Shown here piece by piece: positions 27,301-35,692 of a DNA stretch of 64,000 bases (position 1 is its first letter; the number at the start of each line of letters is the position of its first letter). Made by a program: the position numbers and the translations under genes. This DNA is from Litoreibacter janthinus (GTDB taxonomy: Bacteria > Pseudomonadota > Alphaproteobacteria > Rhodobacterales > Rhodobacteraceae): contig NZ_FOYO01000001.1 in assembly GCF_900111945.1 (NCBI RefSeq), positions 100,251-164,250 of the forward strand. The letters run 5' to 3'. The notes under the pieces are model-generated. The model was not told the origin of the DNA and searched no databases. It saw only the letters and a program-made list of their open reading frames with translations.

Positions 27301-27686
27301 ACCCAGTCTACCGAACTGTCACGTAATACTAGACGGCAGCCCACAATCAGCTTGGGTAGTCGCGGAGTATCTGGGCAAGGAATATCCTCCGGCGTGCCGA
27401 CCTCCTGCCGCGAGCACGAGTCGATCTTGTGTTGGGATCGAATTTTGATGCTCTCTGAAGCCTCGCGCTTCAACTCTTTCAGCGCGGAATAAGCCCGCAC
27501 AACTCCCGCCAAAGAATTCCGATCTGTGATCGCAATGGCAGCTAGGCCCAACTGAGCCGCGCGCGTCATCATTTCCTCCGGATGTGACGCGCCAGTCAGA
27601 AAGGTGAAGTTGGTAGTGACACATAGCTCCGCATATTGCTGCAAGCCACTCTCGGACAGGCCGCGGTCGGCAATGGTATCGGTCAT
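24333..27686 (-). CDS. dnaE2: Error-prone DNA polymerase III alpha subunit DnaE2 (ImuC)
   Basis: A 1117-residue polymerase. An N-terminal PHP domain (FTFLTGASHPEEM) leads into the polymerase core (GRGSAANSILCYLLGITDVSP, with DIDVDFEHERREEV) and a C-terminal OB-fold (FLTLEDESGVSNIVVWPKV). It performs translesion synthesis in the ImuA-ImuB-DnaE2 mutasome. The start at 27686 is set by a 4-nt ATGA overlap with the imuB stop. The earlier in-frame start at 27740 would overlap imuB much more. The C-terminus lacks the long tau-binding tail of replicative DnaE, as expected. Confidence 0.95.
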   Translation of the reverse strand: MTDTIADRGLSESGLQQYAELCVTTNFTFLTGASHPEEMMTRAAQLGLAAIAITDRNSLAGVVRAYSALKELKREASESIKIRSQHKIDSCSRQEVGTPEDIPCPDTPRLPKLIVGCRLVLRDSSVDWVALPRDHDAYKRLTRLLTLGKRRAEKGECFLDLKDILEGCAGMLLIALPQHKLRTAADHIQQVRRRFPGHVFLGAVPRYDGSDQAYLNACARLALRTSAPMVAVGDVLMHRGSRKQLADVLTCMREHVTIDQIGTRALPNAERRLKGHGDMARLFRNHPAALQRTMDIATQCGFCLSELSYEYPDEISEVETPIKRLERLAYEGVKNRYPYGASERVWNLLKKELSVVSDLGFAAYFLTVHDIVQYARSVGILCQGRGSAANSILCYLLGITDVSPDQIAMVFERFVSKYRGEPPDIDVDFEHERREEVIQWIYQKYGRHRAGLCATVIHFRSRAAIREVGKVMGLSQDVTAGLSGQIWGMSSGGADPERIRELGLDPTDRRLAQTIRLIGEIIGFPRHLSQHVGGFVITKGRLDELCPIENAAMEDRTIIEWDKDDIDTLGILKVDILGLGMLSCIRKAFELLEHYERQTLTIATIPQEDAPTYQMLQKADAVGVFQVESRAQMNFLPRMKPATFYDLVIEVAIVRPGPIQGGMVQPYVRRRQGLEKPEPFGPALEAVTKRTLGVPLFQEQAMQIAVVGADFTAEEADHLRRSLASFRRMGTIGQFKDKFIKGMLKNGYRPEVAERCFGQIEGFADYGFPESHAAAFAMLAYVSAWLKRHHPAIFACALLNSQPMGFYAPAQIVRDVREHQIEVRPICVNASGWDNTLERRADGALALRLGFRQIKGFKEEDAGWIVSARGNGYRDPEAVWLRAGVAPWVLERLAEADAFSDMGLARRDALWQVKAVRGQTPLPLFNDPIDGESIREPQVELPVMHLGEEVVEDYVSMRLTLKAHPMELLRPSMSGLTPHAELPTAPLGRTSVCGLVITRQRPGTASGVIFLTLEDESGVSNIVVWPKVYERFRRVVMGGRLLRVTGYLQREGIVVHLIAQDIEDMSYRLTDLGHPLEAAIGVTQPQADDAPRRQNHPPRAMHPRDQAKKLFPSRDFH

Positions 27687-29161
27687 GCAAATTCCCCATG
27701 CACAAACCATCCTGGCCGTTGTGGTGTGTAATACAGCCAAAGCCTCCGCCCTTGGCGGGTGTCCACTTTCCAGTAATCCCGAACTCCGGAACGCCAGTTG
27801 TCATCTTCAAGCCACCACTCTGGCGTTATCCTTTCCGGCCCTGTGGCGCGGGCGGTAGACAACGCCATACGTCGCCAGCGGAAATTTCTCGGCGGGCGCG
27901 TATCCATACCCGCGATGGGTTCGGGCGGGAAAAGGCGCAATGGACGCGGGCGCAAAGCAACCCACGACCCTTCCGGTTCAGAGTAAGCCGCAGGCGCGAT
28001 GATAAAGCTGCGTTCAGGTATATGGCTGTCGGCAGGTAAAAAGCGTTGGATGTTCTCCAACCCGATCCGCGTGCCCAAACGAGAGATCAGATCTTCCAAC
28101 TGGTCCTTTCGGCAGGTCGTGACCGCACTGACCTGATGGGCGGGCAAGGTCTCTACTTGGGTCGCTTCCAAACGCATCTGGTCGATACCGAAACCGGCAT
28201 CCACATTCGCCACCCCGCGCTCAAAAAGTGGCAAGATGCGATCTGGGTCACGCAAGGGCCGGGCCAAACGGAGCTCAACCACCTGCGCCTCCTGATCAAC
28301 GCGCCGCAGGGTCAAACACAACCTCCGCGCACCCGTCTCCTGCGCCTTTAGTTTGGCACATAGCGTCGCAAGCAAACGGGCCGTTCCAGCCATGACATCA
28401 TCATAAAGTCCGATTGGGTCGGGCAAGGTCATGCGCACGCCATAATGGGGCGGCTCAGCCAGCGGGGTAATCTGCTCAGCTTGATGTCCCAGAGCTTGAT
28501 CAAGCCGCATCATCAGGTCCGGTCCGAAACGCCGCGTCAGTGGGGCGCGAGGCGTCCCGGCCAAATCCGCGACCGTGCGCAAGCCCAACCGTTGCAACGC
28601 GACTGCTGTCTTTTCTTCCAACCGCAAAGCCATGATGGGGAGCCCGCCCAGCGCCTCCAGCCCCCTGCCCGGCTTGGCCAATCCTTCCCCGTAATGGGCC
28701 AGCGCCCAAGCCGCCCCGCGCGTATCCGCCAACCCGATCCGCGCAGAAAGTCCCGCGCGGCTCAATCGCTGGCGCATATCGGAAAGCATGATCGCCTCGC
28801 CGCCAAAAAGATGTGCCGCTCCGGTAATGTCGAGCACCAAACCGTCTTTCCCTTCCAGCCCGACCCACGGGCAGTAGCGCGTCGCCCAACGGCGCAACAC
28901 ATGCAGAAATTGCGCATCACCGTTCAAATTCGCAGGGCGGCTTTTCACTTCAGGGCAAAAGGCCCGTGCATCTGAAAAGGCCATACCCTGATGTAGTCCC
29001 TGCTGCTCCGCCTGAGCATTCAGGCAATAAATCCGGTTCGCGTTATTCTGCTTGAGCGTCAGAACGAAAGCCCCATCAACAGGACGCAGCCGAAGGGCCC
29101 GGTCACTCGCTAACCGAGGGAACCACATGGACGCGACGCGACGCTGCATTCCATCGAACAT
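27683..29161 (-). CDS. imuB: ImuB, inactive Y-family polymerase-like mutasome hub
   Basis: About 492 residues. The Y-family fold begins at MWFPRLASDRALR. The usual catalytic acidic residues of Y-polymerases appear absent, as known for ImuB, which acts as a scaffold linking the beta clamp, ImuA and DnaE2. The start is uncertain: GTG 29170, ATG 29161 and ATG 29149 are all in frame. 29161 is chosen for an AGG about 9 nt upstream. It overlaps imuA by about 59 nt and dnaE2 by 4 nt. Confidence 0.92.
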   Translation of the reverse strand: MFDGMQRRVASMWFPRLASDRALRLRPVDGAFVLTLKQNNANRIYCLNAQAEQQGLHQGMAFSDARAFCPEVKSRPANLNGDAQFLHVLRRWATRYCPWVGLEGKDGLVLDITGAAHLFGGEAIMLSDMRQRLSRAGLSARIGLADTRGAAWALAHYGEGLAKPGRGLEALGGLPIMALRLEEKTAVALQRLGLRTVADLAGTPRAPLTRRFGPDLMMRLDQALGHQAEQITPLAEPPHYGVRMTLPDPIGLYDDVMAGTARLLATLCAKLKAQETGARRLCLTLRRVDQEAQVVELRLARPLRDPDRILPLFERGVANVDAGFGIDQMRLEATQVETLPAHQVSAVTTCRKDQLEDLISRLGTRIGLENIQRFLPADSHIPERSFIIAPAAYSEPEGSWVALRPRPLRLFPPEPIAGMDTRPPRNFRWRRMALSTARATGPERITPEWWLEDDNWRSGVRDYWKVDTRQGRRLWLYYTPQRPGWFVHGEFA

Positions 29162-29657
29162 GCCAGACACCTAATGTTCCCGATTTGTTCTTGGTAATCT
29201 CCCAACGCTGGAGAGTCGAGTCATCGGCATCAAAAACCGGGGTGCAGTGCCAACGGGTTTCGACGGCATTACTCCCCATCCCTTCAGGGATAAGGCAAAG
29301 CCCCGTCGTCTTCCCTGCTTTCGCCGCAAGTTGCAGCCGCCGCCCTGCCGTCAAGCTCAGCGGTTCGCCCAACTCAATACACACGAACGGAACAGCTCCA
29401 TCCCGCAAAGCTTCTTCCATGACAGCAAGGCCATCGATCTGGTCTTTGGCCTGAGCAACCAGCAGCTTGGCAGGGTCAATAAACCCGCTCAACCCGACCG
29501 GATAAAGAACCTCCGGACGCCACGCCTCTCTAATCCAAAGAATGCTGCTCTCCGCCCGCGCAACCGCCATAGCGGCAAAGCTGATCGCACCGGCCCCACA
29601 GGCTTCGTGAACGCGAGATTGGCGTAGCGGGAAATGAGAAAAAAGATCAGGCTTCAT
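29103..29657 (-). CDS. imuA: ImuA, RecA-like mutasome protein
   Basis: A 184-residue protein with a RecA-like core reduced in size. The N-terminus VHEACGAGAISFAAMAVARA is typical of the ImuA/SulA-like family. It is the first gene of imuA-imuB-dnaE2, the SOS-induced mutagenesis cassette common in Alphaproteobacteria. ImuA interacts with ImuB and RecA. A degenerate LexA box lies directly upstream of the ATG. Confidence 0.9.
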   Translation of the reverse strand: MKPDLFSHFPLRQSRVHEACGAGAISFAAMAVARAESSILWIREAWRPEVLYPVGLSGFIDPAKLLVAQAKDQIDGLAVMEEALRDGAVPFVCIELGEPLSLTAGRRLQLAAKAGKTTGLCLIPEGMGSNAVETRWHCTPVFDADDSTLQRWEITKNKSGTLGVWHVRWNAASRRVHVVPSVSE

Positions 29658-29663
29658 CTGCAG

Positions 29664-29678
29664 GAAACTACAACGAAC
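29664..29678 (-). promoter_or_regulatory. Degenerate LexA (SOS) box upstream of imuA
   Basis: On the minus strand GTTC-N7-TTTC (plus strand GAAA-N7-GAAC), one mismatch from the alphaproteobacterial LexA consensus GTTC-N7-GTTC. It lies 6 nt before the imuA start, where LexA would block initiation. The same family's imu cassettes are LexA-regulated in other Alphaproteobacteria. Confidence 0.45.
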
Positions 29679-29732
29679 ACGTCAGGTTTCAAATCCCCGA
29701 TCACAGAGGGTTCCTTGCTAACGCGACTGAAC

Positions 29733-30413
29733 TCAGCGGATCAGCATCTTCATCCCATCCAATATGGAATAGACCCGCTTGCCCGTAGCAGCCTCGATCG
29801 CCTGCGCATATGGGGGCAAATTTCCGCATTCCAAAACAATCGCACCAAGGTCAGGCATCGCACGGCACAGCCTCACCGCTTTTTCGGTCACTGCGGTTTG
29901 GATTGCCTCTTGGCTAATACACCCACCCTGCCTCTCCTTGGGCACAAGGATCGCCGAGGCAAAAGCCTCGCAGTCTTCCATGCCCTCGATCAACGCGTGA
30001 TCCAGCGCAATGCCTGCCGCTGAAAGCGCTGCGGACCCAAGGTTGGGTTTTGACGCCGTAATAATTCCAACAGGTCGATTTCCATGCGCCGCACGCACGA
30101 ATGGAAAAAGAGACAGCGCCGAAACCATGACCGGAATGCCAACACTTTTCGCGATCTCGTCTTGGACCGTCACAAGAAACCCGCAGGTGGATGTCAGGGC
30201 AACAGCGCCCTCAGCCTCTAGCGATCTGGCCGCGGCACAAAAGGACGCGACCAAGGCCGGATCGGGGGTGCCGTCGCGCACAATGTCGGTACTGCCAGCT
30301 TTTGGTACGACCTGCGTTCGGGCCGGAAGGTGATAGCTTGCGGTGTTACCCGCATCCCCAACGATCCGCTCGAACACAGTATCGAGCATCAAAACTCCGA
30401 TAAAACCACTCAT
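29733..30413 (-). CDS. Aspartate/glutamate/hydantoin racemase-family protein
   Basis: A 226-residue protein with the two cysteine motifs of the Asp/Glu racemase superfamily, TSTCGFL near residue 75 and LECGNLPPYA near residue 190. These act as the acid-base pair in cofactor-independent racemases. The substrate is not readable. Its ATG overlaps the TGA of the symporter gene (ATGA), placing it last in an operon with a D-amino-acid-dehydrogenase-like gene and a TRAP transporter. Interconversion of D and L forms of the imported compound is the simplest role. Confidence 0.8.
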   Translation of the reverse strand: MSGFIGVLMLDTVFERIVGDAGNTASYHLPARTQVVPKAGSTDIVRDGTPDPALVASFCAAARSLEAEGAVALTSTCGFLVTVQDEIAKSVGIPVMVSALSLFPFVRAAHGNRPVGIITASKPNLGSAALSAAGIALDHALIEGMEDCEAFASAILVPKERQGGCISQEAIQTAVTEKAVRLCRAMPDLGAIVLECGNLPPYAQAIEAATGKRVYSILDGMKMLIR

Positions 30414-31318
30414 CTGCGTCGACCAAAAATTGCTGGTGTCGAATATATCGGAATCTGCGATGCCGCGATAAAAAGCCCAAGTGCAGGATTGGCTGGAAGA
30501 ACCGCGAGGAAAAACGAAACATTGCGGTTGCCAAACATCATCCCCAAAGCGCTCGCCGTGTCAGGGTCGGTGACCCTGCGCGCGGCGAATGCCACAGCAA
30601 CATGCCCGCCAAAGTTCAGCAGCAACGCCAAACAAAGAAGTCCGAACGCTTGCATAGGTTTCGCTATGACAAAACCGCCAACCCCGTCGAAAAGAGGGAA
30701 CAGGAAAAGGATCATTGCCAACGCTGCTACGCCATTGAACGCCTCGCTATTCACCGAAATTTTGGACTTTCCGATGGCAACCTGAAGCGCTAGGCCGATG
30801 AAAATGCCGCCAGCAATCATAAGAGCTATTTGCTGCGCCATCACCACAGGTGCAATGTCGGCCTGAACACCAACAAGACCAAGGCTGAAGGGCCCAAGGA
30901 ACGGCAACGCCACTGTCGCCAGCAGACCGAACTTCAAGGTGATGCGCGCATTGTACCCCAACAACAGCGCGAGATTTGCGGCGGAACTCAAGGGTGGTGA
31001 AGCTCCAAAAACCGCGAGGGCAAGCAACGTCTCGGATGACGCCCCGAAAATTTGCCCGAGCCAAACCATACCAAGGCAGGTCAAAGGGCCAAATACGATC
31101 AGAAGAGCAAACAGCCCTGCAACACTTCGCCCATTCCCCAGTTCACCCAGAATGGCCCCCAGATCGAGCCGCGCGATCGCAAGCCCCAGCACCAGCGATA
31201 CCAGCACCGGCAAAAAGGGCCGAAGCATCGTGGAAACGCCCGGCAGGAACGCGACAACAACCATACCGCCCAACATCACGATACCGGCGTGACGGCCGAC
31301 AAAACGTAAAAAGTTCAT
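30410..31318 (-). CDS. Bile acid:sodium symporter-like (BASS) membrane protein
   Basis: About 302 residues with 9-10 hydrophobic segments and a BASS/SBF-like arrangement, with polar breaks (GASPPLSSAANLALLLGYN and GMMFGNRNVSF) in the two discontinuous helices. It probably moves an organic anion. The start at 31318 is fixed by an ATGA overlap with the end of the TRAP permease. A longer frame from 31345 is unlikely. Having a second transporter in a TRAP operon suggests export of a product or uptake of a related acid. Confidence 0.72.
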   Translation of the reverse strand: MNFLRFVGRHAGIVMLGGMVVVAFLPGVSTMLRPFLPVLVSLVLGLAIARLDLGAILGELGNGRSVAGLFALLIVFGPLTCLGMVWLGQIFGASSETLLALAVFGASPPLSSAANLALLLGYNARITLKFGLLATVALPFLGPFSLGLVGVQADIAPVVMAQQIALMIAGGIFIGLALQVAIGKSKISVNSEAFNGVAALAMILFLFPLFDGVGGFVIAKPMQAFGLLCLALLLNFGGHVAVAFAARRVTDPDTASALGMMFGNRNVSFFLAVLPANPALGLFIAASQIPIYSTPAIFGRRR

Positions 31319-33240
31319 TGGGACAACAACTGGTCCGGCAACCATGTCGCCAGCCCCGGAAACGCGACCAGAATGGCGACCATCAATACCATGATGCCAA
31401 ACATCGGCAGGGCCGTTTTGGCGATATATGTGATGTCGTGCTTGGTCATGGATTGCAGCACAAAAAGATTAAACCCTATTGGCGGTGTGATTTGGGCCAT
31501 CTCGACCACCACAACGATAAAAATGCCAAACCAGATAAGGTCGATCCCTGCCGCGCGGATCATCGGCTCGATAATCGCCATGGTCAAAACGACTGCCGAA
31601 ATCCCGTCAAGAAACATGCCGATCACAATGTAGAACACCGTAAGGGCTGCGATCAACGCGACCGGCGACAGATTGAACTCCGCGATCCACGCGGCCAAGG
31701 CGCGCGGCAGACCGGTAAAGCCCATGGAAAGCGACAGGAAGGCCGCCCCCATCAAGATCAATGCAATCATGGCGCTGGTGCGCGTTGCCCCTAAAAGGCT
31801 TTCGATAAATGTGTGGCGGTTCAGCGATCCCTGCAGCGCCGCAAGCACCAGCGCACCGACCACACCGAATGCCGCGGCCTCCGTCGGCGTCGCATAGCCG
31901 CCATACATGGAGCCGATGACAACCACCACAAGCGCGATCACAGGTATAAGCAGAGTCGAGTTCTTTAACGCAGCAATAAACCCCATCCGCGGTTCAGGCT
32001 CTGGGCGTTGCGCTGGTCGGAGGAAATACCAAGCGACAATGTACAACATAAACATCGCCGCCAAAACAAGGCCGGGGATCACGCCTGCCATGAACAGTTT
32101 GGTGATGCTTTCTTTAACAGTGACCCCGTACACGATCAGCGTTAGCGATGGCGGGATCATCAGCCCCAAAGTAGCCGCCCCTGCCAAAGTGCCTATGGTC
32201 ATGAACTCCGGATAACCGCGCTTTTGCAATTCCGGAATCGACATCTTGCCCACTGTTGTCAGGGTAGCTGCGGAAGACCCTGAGACGGCAGCAAACACCG
32301 TGCACCCAACGACATTGGTATGTAGCAAGCCGCCGGGAATACGCGCCAGCCAAGGGGCAAGGCCTCTGAACATATCCTCAGACAGGCGCGTTCGGTAAAG
32401 AACCTCTCCCATCCAGATGAACAGCGGAAGTGCGGTCAGCGTCCAACTGCTAGAGCTGGTCCAGACCGTGATGATCATCGCATTGCCCGGGTTACGCGAA
32501 GTGAACCCGATCATCCCGATATAAGCGACCCCCATCAATGCGAGCCCGACCCAAATGCCTGACCCTAAAAGAAAGAACATCACGAACAGGAATATTCCGA
32601 TCTTCAGCGCGACAGCATCTCTGTCAAAACCCGTCATCGCTTGCATTGATGCGTAGACAATCAACAGCACAATACCGACAGCAATCGCTCGGCTGGCTTT
32701 TGAGCTCAGCAGATAGCCAGCCCAATCGTGCCCGTAATCAACGGCATCAACCCCCTGATAGCTGGAGAAAACAATGCGCGCCAAATTATCGACAACAGCG
32801 ACTGCGAAAACTACAGCGCCAATCGCCATAAAAGTCTGCGGCATCCAAAGCGGCGTAGCGTCCTGACCTTGTGAGATATCGTTGATACGGGCTGAAAGCA
32901 GCGTCGCCTTTACCGCGAACCATGCAAGAAACAGCGCCGACAGGCTTGCCAGAGTGTAGCACCAAATTTCGACGACACGACGAAATCGGCCGGACTTACT
33001 CACAAAAAGCGCCACGCGGATATGCGCGTTGTGATTGAATGTATAGGCCATTGCCAGAAAGGACGTCGCGGCCATTGCGTAGCCGGCATATTGCGCGCCA
33101 CCCGGGAATATCTGACCGCTCCAGCGCGCCACCATTTGCGCGATGACCAACCCAAGGATGGCAATCAGAGCAATCGCGGCTGCAAAGCCGGATGTTTTGT
33201 AAAGACCGTCCAATAGGCTACGCAAGGGCGGCTCCTTCAA
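31315..33240 (-). CDS. TRAP transporter permease, fused small (DctQ) and large (DctM) subunits
   Basis: A 641-residue membrane protein. About residues 1-190 form a DctQ-like four-helix unit, and the remainder is DctM-like with about 12 segments (GSGIWVGLALMGVAYIGM, GSSAATLTTVGKM, ITPPIGFNLFVLQ). It works with the DctP binding protein at 33297 to import an organic acid using the sodium gradient. Fused DctQM forms are known. A strong hairpin separates it from dctP. Confidence 0.92.
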   Translation of the reverse strand: MKEPPLRSLLDGLYKTSGFAAAIALIAILGLVIAQMVARWSGQIFPGGAQYAGYAMAATSFLAMAYTFNHNAHIRVALFVSKSGRFRRVVEIWCYTLASLSALFLAWFAVKATLLSARINDISQGQDATPLWMPQTFMAIGAVVFAVAVVDNLARIVFSSYQGVDAVDYGHDWAGYLLSSKASRAIAVGIVLLIVYASMQAMTGFDRDAVALKIGIFLFVMFFLLGSGIWVGLALMGVAYIGMIGFTSRNPGNAMIITVWTSSSSWTLTALPLFIWMGEVLYRTRLSEDMFRGLAPWLARIPGGLLHTNVVGCTVFAAVSGSSAATLTTVGKMSIPELQKRGYPEFMTIGTLAGAATLGLMIPPSLTLIVYGVTVKESITKLFMAGVIPGLVLAAMFMLYIVAWYFLRPAQRPEPEPRMGFIAALKNSTLLIPVIALVVVVIGSMYGGYATPTEAAAFGVVGALVLAALQGSLNRHTFIESLLGATRTSAMIALILMGAAFLSLSMGFTGLPRALAAWIAEFNLSPVALIAALTVFYIVIGMFLDGISAVVLTMAIIEPMIRAAGIDLIWFGIFIVVVVEMAQITPPIGFNLFVLQSMTKHDITYIAKTALPMFGIMVLMVAILVAFPGLATWLPDQLLSQ

Positions 33241-33250
33241 GTATCTAAGG

Positions 33251-33291
33251 GAATTAAAAATTGGCCTCCGCCATGATCAGACAGAGGCCAA
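33251..33291 (-). terminator. Hairpin with T-run between dctP and dctQM
   Basis: TTGGCCTC (33261-33268) and GAGGCCAA (33284-33291) are perfect arms. On the transcribed minus strand the stem is followed by TTTTTAATT. It lies in the 56-nt gap after the TRAP binding-protein gene. It probably works as a partial terminator that gives more binding protein than permease. Confidence 0.7.
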
Positions 33292-33296
33292 TGTTT

Positions 33297-34268
33297 TTAC
33301 TTCTTATAGGCGCTCACAATTGCAGCGCCCGCGTCGCCTGCTTGCTCAAGCCATTCGTTGGCCATTGTGTCGCCGATTGCGGCAAGGTCAGCGGCCAGCT
33401 GTTCGCTTGGCTCAGATACGGTCAGCCCGTTGTCCGCCAGAGTTTTCAGGAAACCCCCTGCAAGCTCGGCCGCCTTTGCAGAGCCACGGGCCTCCGCATC
33501 CGCCGATTTACTGGTCAGGCAATCCTTCGACGCCTGTGGCAATGCATCAAAAGCATCCGAGTTCACAAAGATCGAATTGCGCGGGAGCCATGCTTTTGCA
33601 TCGTAGAAGTTGGTCAGATCCTCCCATACCTTTTCGTCAACGCCCGTTGAACCAGATGAGATGAAGGCCTGAACGACGCCAGTGGCCAACGCCTGCTTGA
33701 GTTCGGCAGCTTCAATCTGTGTCGGAACCATCCCGCCCAGTTCAGCCACGCGCGCGGTTGCGGCGTTGTAGGCACGGAATTTTAGGCCAGCAGCGTCAGA
33801 AATCGCGTTGACCTCTTGCGCAAAGTAAAGACCTTGTGGCGGCCATGGCACAGAGTAAAGCAGTGTCATATTCTGCTCATTGAGCAGCGCGTTCAGGGTC
33901 GGGCGGGCCGCATCGCGCAATGCATCAGATGCCTCGAAAGAGGTCGCCAAGAACGGCACGGAGTCATATCCAAATACAGCGTTCTCGTTGGCGTGAGCGG
34001 ATAGCAGACGCTCGCCAATTTGGGCTTCGCCAACTTGGACAGCGCGTTTAATCTCGTCGCCCTTGAAAAGCGAACCACCCGCGTGAATCGTGATGTCCAA
34101 CTCGCCGCCGGAGCACTCACGCACCTCGTCAACGAAAATTTGCGCGTTTTCGGTATGATAGTTATTGGCAGGATAAGCCATCGGCATATCCCAATTCTCG
34201 GCGGAAGCGGTTCCGGCCATTGCAGCGGTGGCGACGGACGTCGCTAGCAGCGTTTTAATCGTAGTCAT
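33297..34268 (-). CDS. TRAP transporter substrate-binding protein (DctP family)
   Basis: A 323-residue periplasmic protein with a signal peptide (about 23 residues, ending ASA) and the DctP fold. The ligand region (YNAATARVAELGGMVPTQIEAAELKQAL) contains the conserved Arg that binds a carboxylate. It captures a carboxylated substrate for the fused permease. Genes for a D-amino acid dehydrogenase-like enzyme and a racemase suggest an amino acid or related oxo acid, which is an inference. Confidence 0.92.
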   Translation of the reverse strand: MTTIKTLLATSVATAAMAGTASAENWDMPMAYPANNYHTENAQIFVDEVRECSGGELDITIHAGGSLFKGDEIKRAVQVGEAQIGERLLSAHANENAVFGYDSVPFLATSFEASDALRDAARPTLNALLNEQNMTLLYSVPWPPQGLYFAQEVNAISDAAGLKFRAYNAATARVAELGGMVPTQIEAAELKQALATGVVQAFISSGSTGVDEKVWEDLTNFYDAKAWLPRNSIFVNSDAFDALPQASKDCLTSKSADAEARGSAKAAELAGGFLKTLADNGLTVSEPSEQLAADLAAIGDTMANEWLEQAGDAGAAIVSAYKK

Positions 34269-34303
34269 TTCATGTCTCTCCTAGTTGGGTCGTTTCTTAT
34301 CGA

Positions 34304-35560
34304 TTAGCGGTTGATCGAGCGGCTCGGCGCGTAAGCCGCGAGGTCTGTATTTGGCGCCCGACCGCTGGCCAATTGCGCAAGCCAACGCCCGGTTTTTGGT
34401 CCGCCGGTTAGCCCGACATGTTGGTGACCATATCCCAGCAACACATTGCTAGCATGAGGTGCCTGCCCGATGACCGGAAGGGAATCTGCCGTGCTTGGTC
34501 GGTGTCCCATCCATTCGACGACCCGATCATAAGTCAGGTCTGGAAACAAGTCTTTCACTTGCCGCTTGAGCAGCTCAAACGGGGCCTTCGACGCAGGCGC
34601 ATCCAGTCCTCCAAACTCGACCACGCCCGCGCATCGTAGGCGCCCATCCATGGAATTCATGGCGAATTTTCCAGCGCTGACCATGACGGGGCTTTTGAGT
34701 ATTATCGACGGATTAACATACTCCAAGTGGTAGCCGCGCTCGGATTCCAACGGAACTGTGATCCCTAGTTTCTTCGCAAGCGGACCGGACCAAGCCCCCA
34801 AAGTGAGGACGTATTGGTTCGCTGTCAGCACGCCGGTATCCGTCTCGATCCCCACACAGGTGCCGTCCTCGACAGCAAGATCGCGGATCGTCGCCTTCTG
34901 AAAAACGCCTCCTTTTGCGCAGAACACATCCATCAATGCTCCGACATAGGCACCCGGGTCAGAGATGCGGCCATGCTGCAGCAACCGCACACCGAAACCG
35001 AAGCGTTCCGAGAGAGAGGGATCATAAGTGGCCAGATCACCTGCCGACATCTCTTCGAAAGGGACGCCATGGAGTCGGCGGATGTCCCAGCCGTAACCAT
35101 CAGCCAAATAGGCCTCACGGTCAGCGTAGCCGTAAATCCAATCCTCGTTGCTGAGAAATCGCGCGGCAGGAGTTCCGTCAGCAAGGGCATGATGTTGATC
35201 GACAGAGTCGTGGAGAAGATCGTGCAAGCCGCCTGCGATATGTTCAACCGACCGCGACTGCGCAAGATACTGGCGCAAAAACGGAAGCAAACGTGGCAGA
35301 TAAGACCACTTCAGAAACAACGGTTGATTGCGGCTGAATAGCATACTGGGTGCTTTGGTAAGCAAGCCCGGCACGCTCACCGGAACAATTGACCCAGATG
35401 CGAGAACGCCTGCGTTCCCGTAGGACGTGCCAGCAGCAGGTCCCTCACGATCTATCAGGGTTACCTCAAAACCATCGCGTTGCAACCAAAGCGCTGTTGC
35501 GACGCCAACAATACCGGCCCCAACGACCATGATCGTCTCGTTCGTCAATGCATCCCCCAT
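34304..35560 (-). CDS. FAD-dependent D-amino acid dehydrogenase-like oxidoreductase (DadA family)
   Basis: About 418 residues. An N-terminal dinucleotide motif VVGAGIVGVATALWLQRDG is followed by a DAO-type domain ending in LLGYGHQHVGLTGGPKTGRW. DadA enzymes oxidise D-amino acids to 2-oxo acids at the membrane. The start is uncertain: ATG 35560, an earlier ATG 35575 and a TTG near 35547 with GGGGGA upstream are all possible. It heads the operon with TRAP, symporter and racemase genes. Confidence 0.82.
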   Translation of the reverse strand: MGDALTNETIMVVGAGIVGVATALWLQRDGFEVTLIDREGPAAGTSYGNAGVLASGSIVPVSVPGLLTKAPSMLFSRNQPLFLKWSYLPRLLPFLRQYLAQSRSVEHIAGGLHDLLHDSVDQHHALADGTPAARFLSNEDWIYGYADREAYLADGYGWDIRRLHGVPFEEMSAGDLATYDPSLSERFGFGVRLLQHGRISDPGAYVGALMDVFCAKGGVFQKATIRDLAVEDGTCVGIETDTGVLTANQYVLTLGAWSGPLAKKLGITVPLESERGYHLEYVNPSIILKSPVMVSAGKFAMNSMDGRLRCAGVVEFGGLDAPASKAPFELLKRQVKDLFPDLTYDRVVEWMGHRPSTADSLPVIGQAPHASNVLLGYGHQHVGLTGGPKTGRWLAQLASGRAPNTDLAAYAPSRSINR

Positions 35561-35608
35561 TTGAACACCAAACACCGCCTTCTAGCATTTCGAAAAGGGT
35601 TTCGGCGC

Positions 35609-35643
35609 AAAAAAGGCGACCCCCAAAATAACATGGAAGTCGC
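35609..35643 (-). terminator. Intrinsic terminator after the LysE/GGCT operon
   Basis: GGAAGTCGC (35635-35643) and GCGACCCCC (35616-35624) pair over 9 bp with two G-U pairs. On the minus strand the stem is followed by C and six T residues (35609-35614). It would end the transcript of the cyclotransferase gene before the DadA gene. Confidence 0.7.
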
Positions 35644-35692
35644 AAACAGGATGTGTGGATTTAGAAGCGCAAGTAAAACAGGCGTTTGGTCG

